A stretch of DNA of 64,000 nt from NCBI GenBank assembly GCA_016703645.1, contig JADJBR010000007.1, forward strand, positions 1,240,001 to 1,304,000, given 5' to 3'. Origin of the DNA: Zoogloea sp. Lineage in GTDB: Bacteria; Pseudomonadota; Gammaproteobacteria; Burkholderiales; Rhodocyclaceae. A program made the translations under genes and the position numbers. The notes beneath the pieces were generated by a model. That model worked only from the letters and a program-made list of their open reading frames with translations, was not told where the DNA came from and searched no databases. This document shows, piece after piece, positions 49,722-58,023 of this stretch (position 1 is its first letter; the number at the start of each line of letters is the position of its first letter).

Positions 49722-49744
49722 AGAGAGGCTTGGTTTCTTACCCC

Positions 49745-49817
49745 GCCGCCACAGACGCTCGATCCAACCCGACAAGTTATTTGTGCTTTTATTGCAGGCC
49801 TCGCTGTCTGCGGCGGC
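49745..49817. repeat. Inverted repeat between the two TIR modules
   Basis: GCCGCCACAGAC (49745-49756) and GTCTGCGGCGGC (49806-49817) are complementary at 11 of 12 positions with a 49-bp spacer, in the 214-bp convergent gap between the UDG-like gene (plus) and the SLOG gene (minus). It could be a bidirectional terminator stem or a recombination scar; no T-runs follow directly. The rest of the gap is AT-rich with no visible gene. Confidence 0.4.
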
Positions 49818-49935
49818 TGGTGGGTCATAGATGGAGACAGCGGCGCAACCATGCTTAATTCATATATGATGTGTTACTCGAACCGATCAACCTAGGTAGC
49901 TGATAGCTTATAGCTGTGAGTCACCCCGCTGCGCC

Positions 49936-50508
49936 TTAAATACCCAATGCGAGGTGTTTACGAAAGATTCGTGCAAAGTCTACATCAACGAGATCCTCAT
50001 CGGCAAAATACCGTTGATCTTTGGCTAGATTCAAGGCGCCCCCCCCTGGCGACGGAATAGGCAGAACTTTGGCGGTAGGATGAAATCGCCGGAAGAGTTC
50101 ATGCTCAACCTCCACTCCTTCCATCCCACCAATGAAAACAGCGGCAACGAGATCATCCCGAGACAGCATTATTTCCCGCATTAGCAGTAGACTGGAATCT
50201 CTGTCATCAGGAACCGCATCGGTGAATACAACGTTTTTAAAGCGGGCGTTTTCCGCCGGGTAACGATCCTCGAAGAATGTACTCTGATACAGGACAACGG
50301 CCTCAGAATAATCAACCCCCAAAGCCTCACAGATGCTCCAGACCATAGGCGTGATAGCGGGATGACCTCCCCACACGATCTTGTGCTGACGGATAACTGC
50401 TATGACCAGTTCCCTCACAGCACACTGAATAAGGAATGGATTGGCAGTTTCGTGATATGAACCCCGGCCGACGAGTGGGACACTGGCGGAAAGGAAGATT
50501 GCGCTCAC
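49936..50508 (-). CDS. SLOG-like nucleotide-sensor protein paired with a TIR protein
   Basis: 190 aa, GTG start at 50508, three bases after the TIR gene stop. Rossmann-like SLOG features: IFLSASVP at the start, VRELVIAVIRQHKIVWGGHPAITPMV, and a second glycine-rich turn FIGGMEGVEVEHELF followed by VLPIPSPGGGA. SLOG domains are predicted ligand sensors or enzymes for nucleotide messengers; in Thoeris ThsA a SLOG domain binds the TIR product. Here the SLOG is alone, with no attached SIR2 or membrane effector, so it may itself be an enzyme or act with the TIR protein. Confidence 0.75.
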   Translation of the reverse strand: MSAIFLSASVPLVGRGSYHETANPFLIQCAVRELVIAVIRQHKIVWGGHPAITPMVWSICEALGVDYSEAVVLYQSTFFEDRYPAENARFKNVVFTDAVPDDRDSSLLLMREIMLSRDDLVAAVFIGGMEGVEVEHELFRRFHPTAKVLPIPSPGGGALNLAKDQRYFADEDLVDVDFARIFRKHLALGI

Positions 50509-50511
50509 GAT

Positions 50512-51681
50512 TCAGGCCTCCCAGTCCGCAAATTGCCAACCAGCCTCGCTGGCTTTGACCCACCGTGCTGAGTGGATATGCTGGCCGAGCCAATCCAAAT
50601 GCCCGAGCCACCGGGGATCCAAGCCAACATGATCGTATACGACGGCAACCGACTTATCTGGCGAACTGATGGATGCCTCATGTAAGGTGGTTGAGGTGGG
50701 AACACCAACAGTTGGGTAGACGACGACATTTCGCCCATCCGGTAGCTGAATATAAACAGCTTTATTTTCCCCAACTCCGACAAATTGTCCGCCAATCGTC
50801 TCGATAGCGTTGCGCAAATTGCTAACTAGATTGACGGAACGGACCGCATGGCTTTGGCTACGAACCTCCTCTAGCTGAAGACAGATTCGTTCGACAGCGC
50901 TGTCCAGGAGGCATCCTGTGACCGCATCGACTTCTTCGGGCAATAGCTCTGCACGACTGGCAGTGGCTGTGCGTACAGATGGCGTACTGTCTGGCCAGCC
51001 AACCCGTAGGACACAAATGCCTTTCGCCAGAGCGCGTCCGAACTCTGCGCTCGTCCAACGGCTTTCAAAGTAGCTAGGCGTGTCGAGCATAAGCAAGACA
51101 TCCGAGTTGCAAAGCCGATGCCAAAGCATCGTCTGGAAATCTTCCGCAGGTGGAATACCATGCGTATCGAGAAAAACATCGAAGAGCCGAGCAGATAGCG
51201 CATCGAACAACTGTAAGGCAGCCTCCCTAGCTTCACCCCGGCGATAGCTTATGAATATCCGGCGCTGTCGAGGAAGTAAGCCAGCACATTCCAGCATAGC
51301 AGTTGCGACACGTTGCGAGCCTCCTGCGGAATACGTCAAACAATTGAGCGATTGCAGCATAATCGGGATCTCTGCGTTGACTCGATTGGCATCAGTAGCC
51401 ACCGGCAGCAACGGAATACCTCGTTTCAGCAGCTTTTCTACGTTGGCGAGAGGCGGCTCTTCACCTCCGAAAAATACTGCAGCAGACGATCGTTGCTGGT
51501 CTGGGTTGAACTCTTCCGGACAAACCTCCCATCCGACCTCATACCCCAATCGCAAATTAAACATACCCACAGCTTTTCCGATGATTGCTTGAAGTTCGGA
51601 AACCTGAGCGTCCGTTGGTGCGCCAAGGACAGCGAGTTGATAGAGGGCAGGCATACCTCTCCCAAGAATATTAGTGCTCAC
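50512..51681 (-). CDS. TIR-domain protein with N- and C-terminal extensions
   Basis: 389 aa from a GTG at 51681 (AGGA seven bases upstream); an ATG at 51654 is the alternative. Residues 1-138 form an alpha/beta domain (ALYQLAVLGAP, SAAVFFGGEEPPLANVEKLL) of receiver-like appearance. The TIR domain is ~140-235: RIFISYRRGEAREAALQLFD, FDVFLDTHGIPPAEDF, and the probable catalytic E213 in SRWTSAEFGRALA. The C-terminal ~110 residues (GENKAVYIQLPDGRNVVVYP, then GHLDWLGQHIHSARWVKA) are unrecognised. Operon partner is the SLOG protein. Confidence 0.82.
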   Translation of the reverse strand: MSTNILGRGMPALYQLAVLGAPTDAQVSELQAIIGKAVGMFNLRLGYEVGWEVCPEEFNPDQQRSSAAVFFGGEEPPLANVEKLLKRGIPLLPVATDANRVNAEIPIMLQSLNCLTYSAGGSQRVATAMLECAGLLPRQRRIFISYRRGEAREAALQLFDALSARLFDVFLDTHGIPPAEDFQTMLWHRLCNSDVLLMLDTPSYFESRWTSAEFGRALAKGICVLRVGWPDSTPSVRTATASRAELLPEEVDAVTGCLLDSAVERICLQLEEVRSQSHAVRSVNLVSNLRNAIETIGGQFVGVGENKAVYIQLPDGRNVVVYPTVGVPTSTTLHEASISSPDKSVAVVYDHVGLDPRWLGHLDWLGQHIHSARWVKASEAGWQFADWEA

Positions 51682-51839
51682 TACTATTAGATCCTACGAA
51701 ACGTACTGCAGGATTCTCCAGTCTCTCCAAGATATCCGATTTCAGGCGTTGCTCAAGCCGACCAGATTACCAACGACGGCATATGGGTACGTTGCTGCCC
51801 GAGTCTGTTCGAAATTCCAAGGTCAGCTTCGGCCGCTTC

Positions 51840-52079
51840 CCTCACACCCCCCTTACCTGCCACCTCCACCACTCCGCCGACACCATCCGCCCAAACGCGC
51901 CCACCATGCTCTCAATCCTCACATTGAACCCATCATCCGCCTTCCCCTCCGCCAGAAACGCCAGCGGGTCGGTCCAGCAAGCGGGGAGGCCGGAGCAGAC
52001 TTTGTCGTCCATCACCAGGGCTTCGTAACGCGGGCTCACTTCGCCCCAGGGGGCGTGGGCGAAGATGGAGGTGAGGGCG
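51840..52079. repeat. 240-bp direct repeat, copy 1
   Basis: Aligns without gaps to 53171-53410 at a constant offset of 1331 bp; I counted about 21 mismatches by hand. Same orientation. It contains a 5'-truncated copy of the gene at 53173. The two copies bracket the Xre/RelE toxin-antitoxin pair, so homologous recombination between them could excise that locus. Confidence 0.9.
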
Positions 52080-52084
52080 TGCAT
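51842..52084 (-). pseudogene. 5'-truncated duplicate of the hypothetical gene at 53173
   Basis: 80 codons remain, from MHALTSIFAHAPWGEVSPRY to the same terminal WWRWQVRGV as the full gene (164 aa). The first ~85 residues are missing, replaced after the duplication breakpoint at about 52080. The reading frame is still intact, so it decayed recently or is under some constraint. I see no ribosome site for its ATG. Confidence 0.75.
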
Positions 52085-52113
52085 GGGTGCGCTGTTCGAT
52101 CATGTGCCTGCGT

Positions 52114-52428
52114 TCAGGCGACGACTTCCAGGCCGCGTTTCTGCACCAGATGCAGCAGCTTCAAGGCCGTGCCCGTGGGACGCTTCTGACCGATCTCCCA
52201 CTTCTGGACGGTAGAGAGGCTGGTGTTCAGCAGGCGCGCGAAGACGGCCTGGCTGACATGCGAGGCCTCGCGAATCTTCTTGATCTGATCCGGCTGCAGC
52301 GGCTCGACCGGCGGCAGGCATAGCTGATCAAACTCACGCAGTGTGACCCGATCCATCACGCCAGCCTTGTGCAGACCCTTAGCCGTCTCATGTACGGCTT
52401 CGAGAATAGGAGATTTCGTTTTACGCAT
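52114..52428 (-). CDS. Xre-family antitoxin (HigA/NadS-like)
   Basis: 104 aa from the ATG at 52428, overlapping the toxin stop. Helix-turn-helix in residues ~55-90: PDQIKKIREASHVSQAVFAR, then LLNTSLSTVQKWEIGQKRPTG. It should bind the palindrome upstream of the toxin and neutralise it. Toxin-first gene order is typical of higBA-type pairs. A binding-competent full HTH is visible. Confidence 0.88.
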   Translation of the reverse strand: MRKTKSPILEAVHETAKGLHKAGVMDRVTLREFDQLCLPPVEPLQPDQIKKIREASHVSQAVFARLLNTSLSTVQKWEIGQKRPTGTALKLLHLVQKRGLEVVA

Positions 52429-52795
52429 CGCATTCCACCTCAATCAGTTCGCCCGCCTGCTTGGCTTGCGTGACCGCCTGCGCGGTCAGCGACAACAACT
52501 GAGCCGCCAACTTCTTTAATGCTTCCTCTTCGTCCCTGTCGATGTTGCTACGTTCGTTCTTCGGGAAGCCATACACGAAGACCCAGCGATTGCCCTTGTT
52601 GGTGGCGACGAGCGTCCGATATCCGCCGCTCTTTCCTTGGCCGGAACGCGCAATCCGTTTCTTGAACAGCCCGCCACCCAGGTCAGCATCAAACAGCCCG
52701 CTGACCATTTCGCGGACGGCATCGCAGAGGGCGGGTGTGGTTAGTCCTTCCTTGCGCGCCCAGCGGTCAAACCACCGGGTCTTGTATATCACCAT
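52421..52795 (-). CDS. RelE/HigB-like type II toxin (PF06296-like)
   Basis: 124 aa from the ATG at 52795 (MVIYKTRWFDRWARKEGL); the longer frame to 52816 would begin in the promoter. Family features: helix LCDAVREMVSGLFDADLGGGL followed by the beta-sheet core LFKKRIARSGQGKSGGYRTLVATNKG and VFVYGFPKNERSNI. Expected to be a ribosome-dependent mRNA interferase. The antitoxin gene overlaps its end. Confidence 0.88.
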   Translation of the reverse strand: MVIYKTRWFDRWARKEGLTTPALCDAVREMVSGLFDADLGGGLFKKRIARSGQGKSGGYRTLVATNKGNRWVFVYGFPKNERSNIDRDEEEALKKLAAQLLSLTAQAVTQAKQAGELIEVECDA

Positions 52796-52813
52796 GCCCC
52801 GTCTACTTCGCTC

Positions 52814-52847
52814 CAATGTATAGCACTAAGTGCTATGAACGTACAAG
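52814..52847 (-). promoter_or_regulatory. Toxin-antitoxin promoter with palindromic operator
   Basis: ATAGCACT-A-AGTGCTAT (52820-52836) is a perfect 8-bp inverted repeat with a one-base centre. On the minus strand a -10 element TATACA begins inside its distal arm and a -35 TTGTAC lies 18 bases upstream, so the operator fills the spacer, as expected for autorepression by the Xre antitoxin. Confidence 0.75.
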
Positions 52848-53170
52848 CTGAATTTCCAGCACATGCAGTTCTCTCAGCGCTGTAACTACGCGAAGGCCAC
52901 GCTGGCTCCTGACGAACTTTGTCGCAAGGGTTGCGCGATATTCTCGAAATAACCAAGCCTCGTTAAGACCCGTGCACAGGGGCCGGTAGTGGGAGTTTGC
53001 CGTTTTGAAAAGCCGCCATTTGGCTAGACCACCTTGCCCTTCGTCTGCAGAGGAGCCTACATCGGCCTTGGGAAGCGCATCCTGCCAACGACCGCAAAGG
53101 CCTCGGAGCCGTTGCTTGCTCGACGGGCTCTTCCTCGGCCTTATGCGAAGCTATCCACAAGGCCGCACCC
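52848..53170. other. Non-coding stretch between toxin-antitoxin promoter and repeat copy 2
   Basis: About 320 bp with no convincing gene on either strand: short frames lack family resemblance and ribosome sites. I see no strong terminator or tRNA-like element. Confidence 0.5.
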
Positions 53171-53410
53171 CCTCACACCACCCTAACCTGCCACCTCCAC
53201 CACTCCGCCGACACCATCCGCCCAAACGCGCCCACCATGCCCTCAATCCGAGTGCTGAACCCCTCGTCCGCCTTTCCCTCCGCCAGAAACGCCAGGGGGT
53301 CGGTCCAGCAGGCGCGGAGGCCGGGGCAGACTTTGTCGTCCATCATCAGGGCTTCGTAGCGCAGGCTCACCTCGCCCCAGGGGGCGTGGGCGAAGATGGG
53401 GGTGAGGGCG
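53171..53410. repeat. 240-bp direct repeat, copy 2
   Basis: Partner of 51840-52079; see that entry for the alignment. This copy belongs to the complete 164-aa gene and is probably the ancestral one. Confidence 0.9.
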
Positions 53411-53667
53411 CCGCTGTCGAGGGCGCGGATGTAGTAGTCCATGTCCCGGTCGTCGGCCATGGGCAGGGCGTCGGGGTCGAGGTCGTCGGCGGGCCTGTCG
53501 TCGTCTTCATCCCTTGGCACGGCACGCGATGGCCCCAGGGCGATGACGACGCCGGCGTCCCGGTAGAGGGCCTTGAGGCGAGCGGCGAGGGTTTCGCTGG
53601 GGCCATCGGCTTCCAGGGCACGCATCAGGGCGCGTTGTTCGATCTCGAATTGTTCGTACTTGTCCAT
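53173..53667 (-). CDS. Hypothetical acidic 164-aa protein
   Basis: Starts MDKYEQFEIEQRALMRALEA; the middle is strongly acidic (RDEDDDRPADDLDPDALPMADD), the C-terminal half conserved with the truncated duplicate (IFAHAPWGEV, VCPGLRACWTDPLAFLAEGKAD). I do not recognise a family. No signal peptide or membrane segment, so cytosolic. It is the intact paralogue that bounds the right end of the island. Confidence 0.6.
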   Translation of the reverse strand: MDKYEQFEIEQRALMRALEADGPSETLAARLKALYRDAGVVIALGPSRAVPRDEDDDRPADDLDPDALPMADDRDMDYYIRALDSGALTPIFAHAPWGEVSLRYEALMMDDKVCPGLRACWTDPLAFLAEGKADEGFSTRIEGMVGAFGRMVSAEWWRWQVRVV

Positions 53668-53768
53668 GGTGCGGGGCGGGGCGTGGGGGCAAAGAGGCGC
53701 AAGGATAGCGGACTCGGGGCGGGCCGGGATGCCCCGGAGGGGCCTTGTCTCAGAGGGTGTGGAGAAAC

Positions 53769-54134
53769 TCAGTGGAGCCTCCTGGTCGCAAAAGACAGCA
53801 TCACCGACATGGCCAGCAGAGCCCAGGGCAGCAGCCGGGCGCGCAGGCCTTCATCCGAGAAGCGCGAAAACCGGTAGGCAATCGCAAGGAAAGACGCGCC
53901 CGCCGCGATCAGGGAGAGGCCCGCAACCCGCGCCGCCTTGCCGTCGAGGGCCGTTGGGCCAAAGAAGAACTGGCCGAAGTCCGGCCCCTCCAGGGGTTCC
54001 AGGTGGCCGGAGAACAGCGCACCGCAGCCAAACCACAGCAGGAAGCTCGAGAACGGCAAGCTAACGAGAACGAGCAGCAGGCTGTGAAGCCACGTGGGCA
54101 GTTCGTCGTCGGAGGGAAACAGCGAGGGGCGCAT
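53769..54134 (-). CDS. Small membrane protein, unknown function
   Basis: 121 aa with three probable membrane helices (LHSLLLVLVSLPFSSFLLWFG; AARVAGLSLIAAGASFLAIA; LLPWALLAMSVMLSFA). No recognised family. It lies between the island and the injection-system cluster and shares strand with the former. Modest confidence that it is expressed. Confidence 0.55.
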   Translation of the reverse strand: MRPSLFPSDDELPTWLHSLLLVLVSLPFSSFLLWFGCGALFSGHLEPLEGPDFGQFFFGPTALDGKAARVAGLSLIAAGASFLAIAYRFSRFSDEGLRARLLPWALLAMSVMLSFATRRLH

Positions 54135-54701
54135 CTTCCGGCACCGTGATGAAGGCAGCGGGGGGTGATTGCAGCAAATTTGACGGGCGATGTCATCAGC
54201 TTAATCCATCAGGGGTCAATCCACGACAACGATGGTCACGATTGAGGATGCGCTTTGCGAGCGCGCCCGGGTCAAGTGGCGAGCCGGCCGCCTCCCAAGG
54301 GCATACAGCGTCGTGCAGCGGCCTACATTTCGGGGCGGGGATGGGCGCTGCTCGATGGCGCGCGCCCGGCGGCAGCAACCCGCCCCCCCTCGGCCCCATT
54401 AGCACCCCGCCTTGATTTGCCTCACCCCGTGTGCTTGACTGCCTTTCAGGGGCGCACTCGGCCCGCACAGGTGTACATTTCCTCGACATGCCCGCTTCTC
54501 TATCGTGCTTGACTGGCGCGGGTCTTTGCGTTTTTCCCTGCTCGCAGGGGGACAACACCCATTTTGGGAATCATGTCTGCTGCATCTCTCCTTGAAGTTT
54601 CACAAAACTAGTATTGAATGCATAAACAGACGGATTGATCGGGCCGGGCCGGCGCATCTTCACACAACCCGGGCCGGGGCCATGCGAGGGAAAGCGATGA
54701 C
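54135..54701. other. Long intergenic region upstream of the contractile injection cluster
   Basis: 567 bp without a convincing gene. It contains a duplicated element GTGCTTGACT (54431-54440 and 54505-54514, 74 bp apart), each carrying a -35-like TTGACT, and an AT-rich patch near 54600-54630. This is the expected place for the promoter and any activator sites of the cluster; I could not assign a single promoter. Confidence 0.45.
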
Positions 54702-55268
54702 ATGTTTATAGCGGGAACAAGCGCCACCCTGCGACGCCTGATCGAGGATCAGCTGGTTGCCTCCGGTGGGCTGGATGGCTACGAAGTACAACTTTTTTCC
54801 ACCCGCGATTTCGCCGGCACGATCACCAACCGGGTTGCCCTTTTTCTCTACCGGGTTGAGGTGGACGAGACCCGCCGCAATGTGGATCTGCCTCGCCTCG
54901 CACCCAACGCGCCCCGCCGCCAGGCCCTCGGGCTTGAGCTTCACTACCTGCTCACCGTGTGGGGGCAGCGTGCCGCCGAGGGCGAGCAGGTGATGCTGGC
55001 ACGCTGCATGGACATCCTGGATCGCCACGCGGTGATCACCGGCCCCCTGCTCGACCCCGCCTACCAGTGGGAGCCCGAAGACAGCCTGCGGGTGGCCCTT
55101 AACCACCTCAGCACCGAAGACATGCTGCGCCTGTGGGACAGCCTGGAGCCGCCCTACCAGTTGTCGATTCCCTACGTGGTGCGCACGGCCCGGCTGGCCG
55201 CCCGCGAGCGCACCGATCCGGCAATTGCCGATTCGCGCACCCTGGTCTTCACGCCCCAGGTGCCCTGA
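54702..55268 (+). CDS. DUF4255 protein (Pvc16/Afp16-like tail cap)
   Basis: 188 aa. DUF4255 features: TLRRLIEDQLVASGG near the N terminus, RVALFLYRVEVDETRRNVDLP, LELHYLLTVWG and WDSLEPPYQLSIPYVVRTARL. In PVC/Afp particles this protein caps the top of the sheath-tube and ends elongation. First gene of the cluster; its stop overlaps the next start (TGATG). Confidence 0.88.
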   Translation: MFIAGTSATLRRLIEDQLVASGGLDGYEVQLFSTRDFAGTITNRVALFLYRVEVDETRRNVDLPRLAPNAPRRQALGLELHYLLTVWGQRAAEGEQVMLARCMDILDRHAVITGPLLDPAYQWEPEDSLRVALNHLSTEDMLRLWDSLEPPYQLSIPYVVRTARLAARERTDPAIADSRTLVFTPQVP

Positions 55269-56127
55269 TGCTCGCGCCCGCCGATACGCCCCTCGCCTGG
55301 GCGGCCCGCCATTCTCCCGACCGCATCAGTGCGGTGGGCGTGCTGGCGGTGCGTATCCGGCGCCATCTCACCGACGCGGGTGCGCCCGGCCTCACCGCCA
55401 TTCCCGATCTGCGGGTGCGGGTTGCCGGCCACCCGGAACGCCCCCTGTGGCATGCCAGCACCGGCCTTTACGGTTTTCTTGATCTTCCGCCGGGCGATGT
55501 GCGCATCGAGATCGAAGACCCGGCCGGGCGCTACCAGTCCCAGGCGGTCAGCGCCACGGTGCCCGACCGCTCGGCCCTCAAGGAAGTCCTGGAGGCGGGC
55601 GAAGCCCCCGTGCCCGTGGCCGCCCCCGCCTACCCGGCGGCAAACCTGCGGCCCTCCTCGCCATGGGCCTGCCCCCCGGCACATCGGCCCTGTGGGGCGT
55701 GGTGCGGGATGGCAGCCGGGTGGTGCCGGGTGCCCTACTCAGCCTTGCCACGGTGCGAGACGGTGCGGCGGATACCGTCACCACCCTCAGCGGGCGCGAT
55801 GGCAGCTACCTCATCGTGCTGCCCTTCGAACGCATCGACCGGAGCGTCAACCCGCCGGTGCGCGCCTTCAACCGGGTGCTCAGCGTGTTTGCCCCGCGCC
55901 CCGATGTGGCCGCGGCCCTGGCGGCCCGGGGTTTTCTGGCCGGCCAGCCGGCCAATGTTTTCGGACTCACGGCAGCACAGCGCAACGCGCGTTTCCTGCC
56001 GCGAACCTTTGAGTTGCGTGACACTGGCGGCACCCTGCACCCGCAGGTTGGTGGCCAGAATCCGCCCGTTTCGGTTTCGGTCGGGATGAACGTCCGGCTC
56101 GATATCGAGTTGCTACCCTTGCCATGA
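55268..56127 (+). pseudogene. Carboxypeptidase-regulatory-like (Ig-fold) injection-cluster protein, frameshifted
   Basis: Two frames make one ~285-aa protein: 55268-~55650 (starting MLAPADTPLAWAARHSPDR, with an Ig-like domain LRVRVAGHPE...LYGFLDLPPGDVRIEI) and ~55640-56127 (AALLAMGLPPGTSALWG, second domain GRDGSYLIVLPFERID, ending VRLDIELLP). A one-base indel near 55640 would join them. Proteins of this type occur beside DUF4255 in extracellular contractile injection clusters and may be structural. Likely an assembly indel, as with other genes here. Confidence 0.72.
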
Positions 56128-56139
56128 TGGAGGCCCGAC

Positions 56140-57981
56140 ATGCCTGAATACCTCGCTCCGGGAGTTTACGTCGAAGAAACCAGCTTTCGCGCCAAGTCCA
56201 TCGAGGGCGTGGCCACCTCCACCGCCGGTTTCGTCGGCCAAGCCCGCTTTGGCCCCACCGCCGGGCTGCCGGCCCTGGTCACCGGCTTCGAGGAGTTCCA
56301 GCGCCTCTTCGGCGACGGCGATGACCTGCTGCTGGGCGGCGTGCCCACCACCAACCAGCTCGCCCACGCCGTGCGCCTGTTCTTCGAGAACGGCGGCAAG
56401 CGGGTGTATGTGTCGCGCATCTTCACCCCCACCGGGGGCAGCTCGCTGGCGGCCAGCCGCTCGGTGAGCCCGGCGATCTCGGTGCTGGGGGTCAATCGCT
56501 TCCTGCGCGCCCGCTTTCCGGGCCGGGCGGGCAACGTGGTGGTGCGCGTCAGCGCCACCCGCAGCGGCAATCTGCTCACCGGCACGGCGGGCAGCCGCCG
56601 GGTGATGGGCCTGCGCCTGGGTGACGTGGTGGAGGCCGGCGCCCTCAAGGAAAGCCGGGTGGACGCCACCGGCCCCGGTGCGGTCACCGCGGCCAACATC
56701 TACAGCGTCAGCTTCGATGCGGCGGGCAGCCCGCTGCTCACCAACACCGGCGGCACCCTCGACCTCAACGGGGCAGCCCTCGCCGCGGTGCAAAAAATCA
56801 CCCTCGACTTCAGCATCGGCCCCAACCTGGACGGCTCCACGGGCACCCGCAGCGAGCAGATCCAGCGCCTCTCGCCCCACCCCGACTCCGATCTCTTCGT
56901 GGGCCGCATCCTGCGCCACGAAGACCCGGATGCCGGCATCGAGCCCCCCGCCGACCGCAGCCAGCGCATCTATTTCGACGCCGTGGCCGCCCTGCCCACG
57001 GTGGCAGCCCAGCGCACCACCTTTGCCCGCGACCTGCTCACCAGCCTGGTGGCCGCCTCGCCCCTCACCCTGGCCAACGGCAGTGACGGCATCTCCCCCG
57101 ACAGCGCCGCCTTCAGTGGCGGTGGCAGCGGCCACGAGGCCACCGGCCTGGCCGCCCTGGGCGAGATCGAGGACATCGCCATCGTCGCCGCGCCGGGCTC
57201 CGCCGCCCTGCCCTCGCCCATCGATCAGGCCGTGCGCGATGCCCTCGTCAGCCATTGCGAAAACCTGCGCTACCGCTTCGCCATCCTCGCCGGCCCGCGG
57301 GACGCGGACCAGGCCGCCATCCGCCAGGTGCGCGGCCAGCACGACTCCAAGTACGCCGCCATCTACTACCCCTGGCTGGTCGCCACCATGCCCGGCAGCG
57401 CCCGGGAGACGGTGCTCTACTCCCCCGAAGGCGCCATGGCCGGCATCTACGCCCGCAGCGACATCGAGCGCGGCGTGCACAAGGCGCCGGCCAACGAGAC
57501 GGTGCGCGGGGTGCTGCGCTTCTCGCGCAATGTGAACAAGGGCGAGCAGGACGTGCTCAACCCGGAAGGCGTCAACTGCCTGCGCTTCTTCGAGGGCCGC
57601 GGCTACCGGGTGTGGGGTGCCCGCACCATCAGCTCCGACCCGGAATGGACCTACATCAACGTCCGCCGGCTGTTCATCTACCTGGAACACTCCATCGACC
57701 GCAGCACCCAGTGGGCGGTGTTCGAGCCCAACAATGAAGAGCTGTGGCTCAAGATCCGCCTCACCATCGAGGGCTTCCTGTACGACGTGTGGCGCACCGG
57801 CGCCCTGCTCGGCTCGCGCCCCGAAGACGCCTACTTCGTGCGTTGCGACCGCACCACCATGAGCCAGTCCGATCTCGACAACGGCCGTCTGGTGTGCCTG
57901 ATCGGCGTCGCGCCCACCAAGCCGGCCGAGTTTGTGATCTTCCGCATCGGTCAATGGACCGCCGACGCTTCCATCATCTAA
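56140..57981 (+). CDS. Contractile sheath protein 1
   Basis: 613-aa phage-tail-sheath-family protein. N-terminal PEYLAPGVYVEETSFRAKSIEGV is the sheath signature (inter-subunit arm); the C-terminal domain has DPEWTYINVRRLFIYLEHSID and FVRCDRTTMSQSDLDNGRL. A large inserted central domain of some 200 residues carries low-complexity Ala/Ser/Gly sequence. It contracts to drive the inner tube. Followed by a tube gene 42 bp on. Confidence 0.93.
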   Translation: MPEYLAPGVYVEETSFRAKSIEGVATSTAGFVGQARFGPTAGLPALVTGFEEFQRLFGDGDDLLLGGVPTTNQLAHAVRLFFENGGKRVYVSRIFTPTGGSSLAASRSVSPAISVLGVNRFLRARFPGRAGNVVVRVSATRSGNLLTGTAGSRRVMGLRLGDVVEAGALKESRVDATGPGAVTAANIYSVSFDAAGSPLLTNTGGTLDLNGAALAAVQKITLDFSIGPNLDGSTGTRSEQIQRLSPHPDSDLFVGRILRHEDPDAGIEPPADRSQRIYFDAVAALPTVAAQRTTFARDLLTSLVAASPLTLANGSDGISPDSAAFSGGGSGHEATGLAALGEIEDIAIVAAPGSAALPSPIDQAVRDALVSHCENLRYRFAILAGPRDADQAAIRQVRGQHDSKYAAIYYPWLVATMPGSARETVLYSPEGAMAGIYARSDIERGVHKAPANETVRGVLRFSRNVNKGEQDVLNPEGVNCLRFFEGRGYRVWGARTISSDPEWTYINVRRLFIYLEHSIDRSTQWAVFEPNNEELWLKIRLTIEGFLYDVWRTGALLGSRPEDAYFVRCDRTTMSQSDLDNGRLVCLIGVAPTKPAEFVIFRIGQWTADASII

Positions 57982-58023
57982 GCGCCCGCCCGGCGATAAC
58001 TGCATTCTCAAAGGAGACCAGCA

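Noticed and set aside
49745-49817. Insertion-sequence terminal inverted repeats
   Set aside because: Spacing of 49 bp leaves no transposase, and no flanking target duplication is visible; kept only as an unexplained inverted repeat.
54511-54530. Possible sigma-54 promoter (TGGCGCG...TTTGC) upstream of the injection cluster
   Set aside because: The GG-to-GC spacing is one base too long and the -24 element is imperfect.
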